Source of the DNA: Clostridia bacterium
GTDB lineage: Bacteria; Bacillota; Clostridia; Christensenellales; Borkfalkiaceae
Direction: 5' to 3'
Assembly (NCBI GenBank): GCA_017504795.1
Contig: JAFVQM010000015.1
Location: 40,220-104,219, forward strand
DNA: 64,000 nt
Part shown: positions 7,944 to 16,046 of the stretch, piece by piece
How positions within the stretch are numbered: the stretch's first letter is position 1
How the letters are laid out: each line of letters begins with the position of its first letter
Translations under genes and position numbers: made by a program
The notes under the pieces: model-generated
The model's input: the letters and a program-made list of their open reading frames with translations, nothing else
Told to the model about the DNA's origin: nothing
Databases searched by the model: none

Positions 7944-8842
7944 AAAAGGGGCTACTTTTAGCCGAGTATTACGTAAAGGGGGAAAACCTTAGATACCTGC
8001 CTGAACTATTACATAGAAAGGGGGCTGACGTTCACTATTTTAATGAGATAAGTAAAACCGAGTGCCATATCGAGATAGACTTTATAGATAGTTATAAATT
8101 TTTTGCTATTTGCAAAAATATGTGCTATAATAAAAAAATAATAAAGTACTCTGGGTTACTAGCCCCTTTAACTTTCTTTATTAAGAAAGTGGGATACCTA
8201 GTCGGAGCGGTACTGTTTTTAGTTATAACCGCGATTGCAAACAACCTTGTTTTAGACGTTAAAGTGATAGGTAGCGGTAGTTGTTTTGAAAGCCAAACTA
8301 AGGATATAATTTATAGTCAAGGCGTTTCAAAATACTCCTTTTTTTGGGATATTGACTATAAATCGCTCGAAAGAGAAATTTTAGTTAAAAGCCCAAGGCT
8401 ATCGTTCGTTTCGGTTAAAAAGAAAGGTAACGTTTTGGTAATTGATACGGCGCTATCTTCTAGCGAGCCCGAAGTTCTAGGCAAAAACGTTTGCGACTTA
8501 GTATCTAGTTGCGACGGGGTAGTTGAAGAAATTACCGTTTTGCGTGGCACTGCGCTAGTGAGTGCGGGGCAACGAGTTAAACAAGGTGACGTTTTAGTTG
8601 GCGCATACCTTTTAGGAAAAGACGATAGCGTTTACGACACTTTCGTTATCGCTCGGGTTAAAATACTTAAAAAGAGCGAATACTTTTATAAGTGCAACGG
8701 CGCTAGCGAGAAAGACGTTTCTATTGCCTACGCGCTTGCCGAGTTTAATAGTAGCGGTGAAATAAAAGATAAAAGCCACGAGATTGTAGATGGTGGCGTA
8801 AAAGTAACGTTAACCGTAAGAGTTACGGTGTACGGAGGGTAG
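7931..8842 (+). CDS. yqfD: Sporulation membrane protein YqfD
   Basis: A 303-residue membrane-anchored protein of the YqfD family. One clear transmembrane segment (about residues 80-100, VGYLVGAVLFLVITAIANNL) follows a cytoplasmic N-terminal part. The extracytoplasmic part has SFVSVKKKGNVLVIDT and the family's CDGVVEEITVLRGTALVSAGQ / VKQGDVLVGA segments. It starts at a GTG inside yqfC, so translation is coupled. YqfD of Bacillus is about 400 residues; this copy is shorter at its C-terminus. It ends in TAG and phoH follows after one base. Confidence 0.85.
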   Translation: MARIKKGLLLAEYYVKGENLRYLPELLHRKGADVHYFNEISKTECHIEIDFIDSYKFFAICKNMCYNKKIIKYSGLLAPLTFFIKKVGYLVGAVLFLVITAIANNLVLDVKVIGSGSCFESQTKDIIYSQGVSKYSFFWDIDYKSLEREILVKSPRLSFVSVKKKGNVLVIDTALSSSEPEVLGKNVCDLVSSCDGVVEEITVLRGTALVSAGQRVKQGDVLVGAYLLGKDDSVYDTFVIARVKILKKSEYFYKCNGASEKDVSIAYALAEFNSSGEIKDKSHEIVDGGVKVTLTVRVTVYGG

Positions 8843-8843
8843 T

Positions 8844-9827
8844 TTGAAAAAGTTTGAAGTTAGCGTAAAAATAAGCGAAAAAATTCTAGGCGAATTTTTG
8901 GGCGTATTTGACGAAAACCTTAATTTAATAGGTAGAGAACTCGACGTAACTTGTTTTGTGGACGACGGGTGTATAAAAATTTCAGGCGAGAAAGAAAAGG
9001 TGTTGTTTGCCGAAAGCGTTGTAAAAACGCTTAGCGAAGTAGTAAAGGCAAGCGAACCGCTAGATAAGTCTAGAATTTTATACTGTATTGAAATGGCAAG
9101 GTCGGGCGATATTTCCGGCATTGAAAAAACGTTTAGCGGTGTAGTTGCAATAACTTCAAAAGGCAAGCAAATCAAACCCAAAACGGTAGGTCAAAAAAAG
9201 TACGTTGACGCGATAGGTAAAAACACCGTTATCTTCGGCGTAGGCCCAGCGGGTACGGGTAAAACGTATCTTGCGGTGTGCATGGCGTCGGTCGCGTACA
9301 AGCAAAAGCAAATTGAAAAAATCATTTTAACTCGTCCCGCGGTTGAAGCAGGCGAAAAACTAGGCTTTTTACCCGGTGACCTACAAAATAAAGTAGACCC
9401 GTATTTAAGACCGCTTTACGACGCGCTTTCTGAAATGTTCGGGTTTGAAACGTACCAAAAACTTATCGAAAAAGGGGTAATAGAAATCGCGCCACTTGCA
9501 TACATGCGCGGTAGAACGCTCTCTAACAGTTTTATAATACTAGACGAGGCTCAAAACACCACCAAAGAACAAATGAAAATGTTTTTAACAAGGCTTGGCG
9601 AGAACAGTAAAATGGTAATTACGGGTGACGTTACGCAAATAGACCTTCCCGTAGGAAAACAAAGTGGGCTTACTCACGCAACTAGTATTCTCAAAGGGAT
9701 AGACGGGGTTGAAACGGTAACCTTGTCGCATAAAGACGTGGTTAGAAACCCGCTAGTTGCCGAAATCGTCAAGGCATACACTAAATATGAAGAAAAATCT
9801 CAAAAGGAATTAAAAAATGAGCAGTAA
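8844..9827 (+). CDS. phoH: PhoH-like ATPase
   Basis: A 327-residue P-loop ATPase. After an N-terminal KH-like region (about residues 1-100) comes the PhoH domain with Walker A GPAGTGKT (residues 134-141), RPAVEAGEKLGFLPGD, Walker B FIILDEAQN and GDVTQIDLP. PhoH proteins are thought to act on RNA, and the neighbouring ybeY and era fit an RNA or ribosome maturation setting. The start codon is TTG, directly after a GGAGG that lies in the yqfD stop region. It overlaps the next gene by 11 bases. Confidence 0.93.
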   Translation: MKKFEVSVKISEKILGEFLGVFDENLNLIGRELDVTCFVDDGCIKISGEKEKVLFAESVVKTLSEVVKASEPLDKSRILYCIEMARSGDISGIEKTFSGVVAITSKGKQIKPKTVGQKKYVDAIGKNTVIFGVGPAGTGKTYLAVCMASVAYKQKQIEKIILTRPAVEAGEKLGFLPGDLQNKVDPYLRPLYDALSEMFGFETYQKLIEKGVIEIAPLAYMRGRTLSNSFIILDEAQNTTKEQMKMFLTRLGENSKMVITGDVTQIDLPVGKQSGLTHATSILKGIDGVETVTLSHKDVVRNPLVAEIVKAYTKYEEKSQKELKNEQ

Positions 9828-11271
9828 CTCAACGATAAAATGGGGTAAAAAAGAACTATTCAAAGCGATAACAGCGTTTTTGTTTAACACGTTTATAATA
9901 ATGGCGTTTATATTAGTTGCGCTGTTTATAAAACACGGTAGTGTAGGCGGTACTATTTCGTTTATAGTATCAAATTTTAGGCTTTCTCTGTTTACCGTGT
10001 TTGCAGTAGTTGTAACTTCGGTCGGTATGTTTTTATACTTTTACCACCAAAACAAAAAACTAATTAGCAAAACGCGTAATATTACTATGCTGTATAGCGT
10101 AGTTTTACTCGGGCTTATAGCGTCGTATAGTATCGGCAAAATAAACCCGTATTTCCGCCCCGTTTCACTATGTGCAATTCTCGTACTCGTGCTAACGGAC
10201 AAGCGTACCGCAGTATTTATGAACACCGTTTACGCAAGCCTTATGCTACTTACGGATATTATTTGCTCGTCGTTCGGCGGTCAAGGAAACTACGTTTTAG
10301 TTTCGCTTATTATGACCTTAACTTGCGGAACGGTTTCAGTGTTTTTAGTAGACGGAGAAGGCTCTCGCGCAAAGGTTCTTGCAATGGGCTTTTTAATCTC
10401 AATTCCCGCAATACTCTTTGCCATTTGCGTAGAGTTCACCTTTGAATTTAGAAACCTTATAGCCCCCTTATTGTTCGCGCTTGGTAGCGGTTTGTTATCC
10501 GTTTCGATTATGACGGTAATTTTACCTGTATACGAACTACTTTTTAGCGCTCTTACTAATTTTAGACTTACCGAACTTACCGACCACAAATCTAAACTTA
10601 TAAAAGAGTTGTCAGTTAGCGCTCCTGGTACGTTTAGCCACACGATAATCGTTGCTATGCTTGCCGAGGCTTGCGGAAACGCCATAGGTGAAAACCCCTT
10701 ACTCGTTCGCGCATGCGCGTACTATCACGATATCGGCAAACTCAAAAACCCCGATATGTTTACTGAAAACCAAAGCGGTAAAAACCCGCATGACGAACTT
10801 TCCCCAGAACTTTCAACCGATATTATTCGTTCGCACGCCAAAGACGGGGCTGAACTCATTAGAAAAAGAAGGCTCCCCGAAGTTTTTGCCGACGCTGCCG
10901 AACAACACCACGGCACTCTACCTATTAGGTATTTTTATATGAAAGCGTCAAAGTTTACAGACGGTAAACTCGGCATAGAAAATTTCAGTTATTACGGACC
11001 TAAACCGCAAAATAAAGTCAACGCTATCATTATGATATGCGACGCTTGCGAGGCAAAGGTTAGAACGGTTGGCAACCGCACTCACGAAAACGTTGACAAG
11101 GCGGTTAAAGAAATTATCGAAGAGAGAATGGAACTCGACCAGTTCAACGAGTGCGATATCACGTTTAAGGAACTCGATATCATAAGAAACACCATAACCA
11201 ACACTTTGTCGGGCGTGTACCACGAAAGAGTGAGATACCCAAAACTCAAAATAGGTGGTAGACGTGGCTGA
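9817..11271 (+). CDS. HD-domain membrane phosphohydrolase, PgpH/YqfF-like, short form
   Basis: A 484-residue protein with about seven hydrophobic helices (residues 15-245), then an HD phosphohydrolase domain: FSHTIIVAMLAEA, the YYHDIGK metal motif, HDELSPELS and EQHHGT. PgpH/YqfF proteins degrade cyclic di-AMP. The typical family member is about 700 residues because a large extracytoplasmic 7TMR-HDED sensor domain precedes the membrane helices; here that domain is absent, with only ~20 residues before the first helix. Its position between phoH and ybeY is the conserved yqfF position. The catalytic part looks complete, so cyclic di-AMP hydrolysis is a fair inference. Confidence 0.88.
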   Translation: MSSNSTIKWGKKELFKAITAFLFNTFIIMAFILVALFIKHGSVGGTISFIVSNFRLSLFTVFAVVVTSVGMFLYFYHQNKKLISKTRNITMLYSVVLLGLIASYSIGKINPYFRPVSLCAILVLVLTDKRTAVFMNTVYASLMLLTDIICSSFGGQGNYVLVSLIMTLTCGTVSVFLVDGEGSRAKVLAMGFLISIPAILFAICVEFTFEFRNLIAPLLFALGSGLLSVSIMTVILPVYELLFSALTNFRLTELTDHKSKLIKELSVSAPGTFSHTIIVAMLAEACGNAIGENPLLVRACAYYHDIGKLKNPDMFTENQSGKNPHDELSPELSTDIIRSHAKDGAELIRKRRLPEVFADAAEQHHGTLPIRYFYMKASKFTDGKLGIENFSYYGPKPQNKVNAIIMICDACEAKVRTVGNRTHENVDKAVKEIIEERMELDQFNECDITFKELDIIRNTITNTLSGVYHERVRYPKLKIGGRRG

Positions 11272-11740
11272 TATTAAAGTTTTAACTTGTGATAAAATTC
11301 CGTTTGACTATAACGCTATTGCTAGCGCTACTATGAAAGCGCTTAATCAAAGCGGTAGCGTTTCGGTTGAACTTAGCATTGTAGACGAAGAATTTATCAA
11401 AAAAACCAACCTAGAATTTCGCGGTATCGATAGGGTGACGGACGTTTTGTCCTTTCCTTCGCTTGACGGCGTGCGTTATAAAAACGTTGACGCTAGCGAC
11501 TTTCCGCTAGATATCGACGAAGACGGTAGAGTGTTTTTGGGCAGTATTATCATTTGCGATAAAAGGGCGAAAGAGCAGGCTTTGGAGTTTGGGCATAGCG
11601 AAAATAGAGAGTATTGTTATTTGTTTTGCCACGGCTTACTTCACTTATTTGGTTACGACCACGTAGTAGATAGTGACGATATAGAGATGCGCGCCTTGGC
11701 AAACAAGGTATTAAAATTAGCAAAGGTAGATAACTTATGA
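11264..11740 (+). CDS. ybeY: Endoribonuclease YbeY (rRNA maturation factor)
   Basis: A zinc-dependent RNase involved in 16S rRNA 3'-end maturation and ribosome quality control. The 158-residue protein has the three-histidine zinc motif HGLLHLFGYDH and the family's RGIDRVTDVLSFP and FLGSIIIC segments. I prefer GTG 11264, five bases after GGTGG, over GTG 11255. It overlaps the stop of the HD-domain gene and its own stop overlaps the era start (ATGA). The genes dgkA and cdd, which often lie between ybeY and era in Bacillus, are missing here. Confidence 0.93.
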   Translation: MADIKVLTCDKIPFDYNAIASATMKALNQSGSVSVELSIVDEEFIKKTNLEFRGIDRVTDVLSFPSLDGVRYKNVDASDFPLDIDEDGRVFLGSIIICDKRAKEQALEFGHSENREYCYLFCHGLLHLFGYDHVVDSDDIEMRALANKVLKLAKVDNL

Positions 11741-12624
11741 AAAGTGGAACGGTAGCGGTTGTCGGTAGGGCAAACGCGGGTAAATCAACGCTTATAAACG
11801 TAATAGTAGGGGAAAAGGTTGCAATAGTATCGCCAAAACCCCAAACCACGCGCGATAGAATTTTAGGCGTGCTAACGACAAGCGATTATCAACTAGTGTT
11901 TGAAGATACCCCCGGGTTTTACAAGTCGACCACCGAACTCAATAAAAAAATGCAAAAGACGGCGCGCAAAACCGCCAAGGACGTTGATGTTATTCTATTC
12001 GTTTTAGACGGGCATAGCGGTATTAGTGACGACGATTTGAAACTACTTTCTTCAATTATATCTGACGTTCCCGTAATCGTAGCAATGAGTAAAACGGATA
12101 TTATGCCCTAGGAAAATATCCCCGAAAACTTAGTTAAGATAGCAAGCGTCGAGGGGGTTAGCGAGATAATACCCGTATCGGCTAGAAAGAATAGAAACGT
12201 TCATGAACTTATAAACACCATACTAAAATACGTGCCTACGCAAGATAGAATTTTTAAGGAAGACGTCGTGTCTGACAAGTCTGAAAAGTTTATGGTTTCA
12301 GAGATAATGCGCGAAAAAATTCTTCTTAAACTCGATAAAGAAATTCCGCACGGGGTGGCGGTTATAGTTAACGTTTTTGAAAAAAAGCGCAACGGCGTTT
12401 ACGATATAAATTTGGATATCGTATGCGAAAAGTCGAACCATAAGGCGATTATCATAGGAAAGCAAGGGCAAATGCTTAAAGAAATAAGCGCTTACGCCCG
12501 CCAAGATATGGAAAAGTTTTTAGGCTCGAAAGTGTTTTTAACAACTTTTGTAAAGGTCAAAGAAAACTGGCGAGATAAGTCCGCGCTTATAAAAGAGTTC
12601 GGTTATACTGACGATATATTATGA
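11737..12624 (+). pseudogene. era: GTPase Era, interrupted by an in-frame TAG at codon 125
   Basis: Era binds 16S rRNA and is normally essential for 30S assembly. Reading one frame through 11737-12624 gives a full-length Era (295 sense positions). It has G1 GRANAGKS (residues 10-17), G2 TTRD, G3 DTPG, a G4 that reads SKTD (118-121), G5 SAR and a C-terminal KH domain with IIGKQG. A single TAG at 12109-12111 breaks it directly after G4. The sequence after the stop stays in frame and conserved to the proper end, where it overlaps trmB by ATGA. No ribosome binding site or good start follows the TAG. Nonsense mutation, sequencing error or suppressed amber are all possible. Other genes here end in TAG, which argues against a global reassignment. 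Confidence 0.85.
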
Positions 12625-13295
12625 GAGCAAGGCGTAAAAAGAATTTAGATAAAAGGGCAAATCTTGCAAGTAAAGTTATAGTTCTATCTAAAACGAGCGA
12701 AGTTTTAGGACTCCCAGAAGATGAAAGGTATGACGTATACTACCCTGAAAAACTGTTTGATAACGACAACCCCGTAGAACTTGAAATAGGTTGTGGCAAG
12801 GGTAGGTTTATAACCGAGAAAGCCGAAAACAATAAAAGCATAAACTATATAGGCGTTGAAATTCAACTTAACGTTTTGATATCGGGCGCTGAAAAAATCG
12901 TTGAAAAGGGGCTTAAAAACGCAAAACTTTTCAACGTTGGGGCGGAGATATTAAAGTACACTTTGCCTGAAAAATCAATTTCAAAGTTGTATCTTAACTT
13001 TTCTTGCCCGTATCCTAAAAAGCAGTACGAAAACCACCGCTTAACATATAAAAGTTTTCTAGAAATTTACAAGTATTTACTTAAAGACGGGGCTGAAATC
13101 GAGTTCAAAACGGATAACGACGACTTCTTTGAATATTCTGTAAATTCGCTACTAGAAAACGGGTTTGAAATAACCTATCTAACGCGTGACCTTCACGCTG
13201 GCGATACAACGGGTAACGTTTTAACCGAGTACGAAGAAAAGTTTGTAAAACTTAAAAAAAATATAAATAAACTCACAGCGAGGATAAAAAAATGA
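12621..13295 (+). CDS. trmB: tRNA (guanine-N7)-methyltransferase
   Basis: Methylates G46 of tRNA using SAM. The 224-residue Rossmann-type protein has the SAM motif ELEIGCGKGRF, YIGVEIQ, and the tRNA-binding region near NFSCPYPKKQYENHRLT. In most TrmB proteins this last motif reads FSDPWPK, so the usual Asp is Cys and the Trp is Tyr here. Whether that is usual in this lineage cannot be told from one sequence. The C-terminal TEYEEKF motif is present. The start overlaps the era stop and the end overlaps the esterase start, so it is within the operon. Confidence 0.92.
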   Translation: MRARRKKNLDKRANLASKVIVLSKTSEVLGLPEDERYDVYYPEKLFDNDNPVELEIGCGKGRFITEKAENNKSINYIGVEIQLNVLISGAEKIVEKGLKNAKLFNVGAEILKYTLPEKSISKLYLNFSCPYPKKQYENHRLTYKSFLEIYKYLLKDGAEIEFKTDNDDFFEYSVNSLLENGFEITYLTRDLHAGDTTGNVLTEYEEKFVKLKKNINKLTARIKK

Positions 13296-14152
13296 AAGTA
13301 TTTACCATTAACCTTTACGACTATTTTGGTCTGGAAAAACCCGAAAACTCAGCAGGCGAATTAACCTGCTATATAACTGATAGAGCAAAAGAATATGGCG
13401 CTAATCGTTTGCGCCCTGCAATGCTAGTTATTCCGGGCGGAGCGTATGCTTATTGTAGCGCGAGAGAGGCTGAACCCGTTGCGCTTAAATTTTTAACGCA
13501 AGGTTATTGTTCGTTCGTGCTTGACTATTCTCCGTCGCCTTTTAGATATCCCACTCAGCATAGAGAGGCTGGTATGGCTATGGCGTATATCCGTAAAGAA
13601 GCAGAAAATTTCGGTATAAGAACGGATAACGTTTGCGCTATCGGGTTCTCAGCAGGCGGGCATTTATGCGGATGCTTGGCAACAATGTACGATAGCCCCG
13701 TACTCGATATTTTAGGCGAAGATAAATCGCTTGTTAAACCCGATGCGTGCGCCCTAATGTATCCCGTTGTTATATACGGCGAAAAGGGCCATAATTGGAG
13801 TTTTAACAATATTTGTGGGGACGACGAAGAACTTAAAAACAGCATATCCCTTGAAAAATGCGTTACTGAAAAAAGCGTACCCGCGTACATTTTCTCTACC
13901 GTTGGCGACAAAGCCGTTCCTTGCAAAAACAGTTTAGCACTTGCTTGCGCTTATGAAGATAAAGGCGTTCCTTTTAGTTTACATATTTACGAAAAAGGTA
14001 GCCACGGCTTATCGGTTAACGATATAACTAGCGATAAAGCAAGCGTTTTAGCAACCAGACTTCCAGGCACCGCCGAAGATTACAATCAATGGGTGGGTCA
14101 AGTTACTAACTGGCTTAAAGAACGCGGTTTTGAAGTTTTAGACAACGAATAA
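13292..14152 (+). CDS. Alpha/beta hydrolase, carbohydrate-esterase-like
   Basis: A 286-residue cytoplasmic alpha/beta hydrolase. The oxyanion loop is VIPGGAY, the nucleophile elbow is GFSAGGH (Ser at residue 120), an Asp lies in STVGDKAVPC and the catalytic His in KGSHGLS. This order matches the BD-FAE/acetyl-xylan-esterase-like family that removes acetyl or similar groups from sugars. No signal peptide is present, so it would act on imported material. It is the last gene of the yqfC operon, overlapping trmB by four bases; this link to RNA-processing genes is probably accidental. The substrate is unknown. Confidence 0.8.
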   Translation: MKVFTINLYDYFGLEKPENSAGELTCYITDRAKEYGANRLRPAMLVIPGGAYAYCSAREAEPVALKFLTQGYCSFVLDYSPSPFRYPTQHREAGMAMAYIRKEAENFGIRTDNVCAIGFSAGGHLCGCLATMYDSPVLDILGEDKSLVKPDACALMYPVVIYGEKGHNWSFNNICGDDEELKNSISLEKCVTEKSVPAYIFSTVGDKAVPCKNSLALACAYEDKGVPFSLHIYEKGSHGLSVNDITSDKASVLATRLPGTAEDYNQWVGQVTNWLKERGFEVLDNE

Positions 14153-14181
14153 TTTAATAGAAAGCGGTTTTTCCGCTTTAC

Positions 14182-14264
14182 GCGGACGTGGCGGAACTGG
14201 CAGACGCTCAGGTCTCAGAAGCCTGTGGTTACCCGTGTGAGTTCAAATCTCATCGTCCGCACCA
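14182..14264 (+). tRNA. tRNA-Leu(CAG)
   Basis: Acceptor GCGGACG (14182-14188) pairs with CGTCCGC (14254-14260), followed by A and an encoded CCA. The anticodon stem CAGGT/GCCTG encloses loop CTCAGAA, anticodon CAG. It has a class II long variable arm and the TTCAAAT T-loop. Confidence 0.96.
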
Positions 14265-14302
14265 AAAAATCGACAAGTTTCGATAGAGACTTGTCGATTT
14301 TT
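14265..14302 (+). terminator. Terminator of tRNA-Leu
   Basis: The stem AAATCGACAAGT / ACTTGTCGATTT is followed by a T-run, directly after the CCA end. Confidence 0.8.
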
Positions 14303-14445
14303 ACTTCTTCACTATTACCTCTTCACTCTTCACTTTTCACTCGAAACTTGTCGATTAGGTAATAGGTAATAAGTAATAGTGAAAAAGTGTCGTTGTTTTT
14401 TATATAAGCCACAGGCTTGGTATCTCATCACGGCATAGCCGTGAT
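14270..14445. repeat. Composite palindromic intergenic element next to tRNA-Leu
   Basis: This non-coding stretch is packed with inverted repeats. A perfect 14-bp pair lies at 14270-14283 and 14341-14354. A second partial copy of the right arm is at 14289-14298. A TTCACTATTACC-like stretch at 14309-14321 is answered by GTAATAGTGAA at 14372-14382. Small hairpins lie at 14406-14418 (AAGCC-ACA-GGCTT) and 14427-14445 (ATCACGGC-ATA-GCCGTGAT). Purine- and pyrimidine-biased short tandem words (TTCACTCTTCACTTTTCACT) lie between. It looks like a REP- or MITE-type element; no gene is seen. Confidence 0.5.
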
Positions 14446-14465
14446 TTCGCATTTTATCTTTCCGT

Positions 14466-14522
14466 TTGACATTTAATTTTTAGGGTGCTAAAATACTCTT
14501 ATGCCGTAAATGGTTACGGCAT
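14466..14522 (+). promoter_or_regulatory. Promoter and 5'-end hairpin of the YwaF-like pair
   Basis: TTGACA (14466-14471), a 17-nt spacer and TAAAAT (14489-14494) predict a start near 14501. Exactly there begins a perfect hairpin (TGCCGTAA-ATGG-TTACGGCA, 14502-14521), which may protect the mRNA 5' end. Confidence 0.75.
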
Positions 14523-14560
14523 TTATTCTAAAAAGATTATATTATAAAAGGTGAAAAGTT

Positions 14561-15265
14561 ATGGTTCCCGAGGTTTTTGGTATAGAACACGTTTTATATA
14601 TGATAATATCAACGGTGGTTTCGGTAATAGGCTTTATTTTGATAAAAAAATACGCTAAAACCGAAAAGGCGCAAAACGTAATTATAAAAATTACGGCGGG
14701 GCTACTTTTTATATCTATACTTGCAAATAGGCTTTCGCAAGTGTTTAGATACGGGCAAGTAAGGTGGTATTGCATTATCCCAGATAGTTACTGCGGAATG
14801 AGTAGTTTAGTGCTTGCTCTTGCCGTTTTATTAGGGAAAAAAGACAACGCCTTTTTACACTTCGTGTGGTTGCTTGGGCTTTTTGGCGGAATAGCAACGG
14901 TAATATACCCAACGTTCGTTAGTCAAGACGCGTCATTTTTCTATCTCCCCACCATTTCAGGGTTACTTCATCACAGTTTTTCGGCAATAACCGCGATAAT
15001 GGTTTTATTGTTTAAGCAAATAAATATAACGTATAAAAAATGGCATTACGTCTTATTAGGGTTTACTTGTTATATAACCGTAGGCGCGTTTTTAATGGCG
15101 GTGTTTAACGTGAGTGACGCGTATCATATAGTAGAACCGCTTTTACCTAATACACCGCTTACCGCTTGGGTTATGGCGCCTATGTACGCGGTGGGGCACG
15201 GCCTAGTGTTTTTAGGTGTTGAACTTGGCAAAAAGTTTAATAAAAAACAATTAAAAGGTGAGTAA
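14561..15265 (+). CDS. YwaF-like integral membrane protein (TIGR02206-type)
   Basis: A 234-residue protein with about six to seven transmembrane helices. The pattern matches the YwaF/TIGR02206 family: a conserved polar segment after helix two (RWYCIIPDSYCGMSSLVLALAVLLG), then YPTFVSQDASFFYLPTISGLLHHSF. The family is widespread in Firmicutes and its function is unknown; no transport motif is recognisable. The ribosome binding site AAGGTGA is good. It forms a pair with the similar gene at 15267, with two bases between the stop codon and the next ATG. A third similar gene lies at 17128-17886. Confidence 0.8.
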   Translation: MVPEVFGIEHVLYMIISTVVSVIGFILIKKYAKTEKAQNVIIKITAGLLFISILANRLSQVFRYGQVRWYCIIPDSYCGMSSLVLALAVLLGKKDNAFLHFVWLLGLFGGIATVIYPTFVSQDASFFYLPTISGLLHHSFSAITAIMVLLFKQINITYKKWHYVLLGFTCYITVGAFLMAVFNVSDAYHIVEPLLPNTPLTAWVMAPMYAVGHGLVFLGVELGKKFNKKQLKGE

Positions 15266-15266
15266 A

Positions 15267-16010
15267 ATGACTTTTACACTATGGTCGTTTGGGCATTTTT
15301 TATATATGTTATCGCCCTTTATTATCTTTTTAGTTATTTATTTTTTAGTAAGAGATAAATCTCAAAAAGTTAAAGATATTATAGGCTACGTTTTAGGTGG
15401 AATTTCTATATTTATTCTAGTTATTAGGAACGTTGATATCTTTGTAAGAAGTGGGTGGGATTTAGAAGTTATTCCCCTTCAAGTATGCCATATAGGTAGT
15501 TTGGTTGCGGGGTTTTGTTTGATTTTCAAAAGGAAGTGGCTAATATTAACCGCGTTTTGCTTTAACCTAATACCCGCGTTTTTGGCTATGGTTTTTGCAG
15601 ATTCCTTAGCAAATTACGATACGTTACTTAAAATTAGACCGCAAACGTATATTTGGGGGCATATATTTATTATCGTTTGCGCCCTATACGCAATAACGGT
15701 TTTTCGCCCGAAATTTTCAAAAATAGATTTATATAAATCGCTAATATTCGTTGGCGCAATGGCGGTAGTTGCAATAGTTTGCAATTCTTTATTTAGAAAA
15801 CTATTTAGTTGGGAACCTAATTATTTTTACCTATTTAACTATAAAGGAACACCGCTTAAATTTTTATACGAAGTATTTTCGCCGTCAATATACGGTTGGT
15901 TTGAAATAAACTGGTTCTACGTTCTATCGCTACTAGCGGTATTTATCGGCGTGTTTATAGCAACGTATTTTTTAGCAAAATTTATAGTAAAAAAACTCTC
16001 TACAAAATAA
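15267..16010 (+). CDS. YwaF-like integral membrane protein, second copy
   Basis: A 247-residue protein with six to seven transmembrane helices. VIPLQVCHIGSLVAGFCLIFKRKWL corresponds to the polar helix of the family, and the C-terminal part contains YGWFEINWFYVLSLL. I chose ATG 15267 because AGGTGAG lies at the right distance; a GTG at 15258 would overlap the previous gene. It is co-transcribed with the preceding paralogue and ends at a shared terminator. The two copies are clearly diverged, so this is an old duplication or a heteromeric pair rather than a recent one. Confidence 0.78.
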   Translation: MTFTLWSFGHFLYMLSPFIIFLVIYFLVRDKSQKVKDIIGYVLGGISIFILVIRNVDIFVRSGWDLEVIPLQVCHIGSLVAGFCLIFKRKWLILTAFCFNLIPAFLAMVFADSLANYDTLLKIRPQTYIWGHIFIIVCALYAITVFRPKFSKIDLYKSLIFVGAMAVVAIVCNSLFRKLFSWEPNYFYLFNYKGTPLKFLYEVFSPSIYGWFEINWFYVLSLLAVFIGVFIATYFLAKFIVKKLSTK

Positions 16011-16013
16011 AAT

Positions 16014-16045
16014 AAGGAACTTGCAAATTTGCAAGTTCCTTTTTC
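16014..16045. terminator. Bidirectional terminator
   Basis: A perfect 14-bp inverted repeat (AAGGAACTTGCAAA with TTTGCAAGTTCCTT) followed by T-runs, between the convergent YwaF-like and AEC genes. Confidence 0.85.
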
Positions 16046-16046
16046 G

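Noticed and set aside
11737-12624. Genome-wide reassignment of TAG as a sense codon
   Set aside because: yqfD, rhaA, ylmC and the gene ending at 45960 stop at TAG at sensible positions with proper downstream signals, so only era is affected.
12232-12624. Separate gene for the C-terminal half of Era
   Set aside because: The only nearby start is a GTG without a ribosome binding site in the middle of the conserved sequence; the region reads as the continuation of era.
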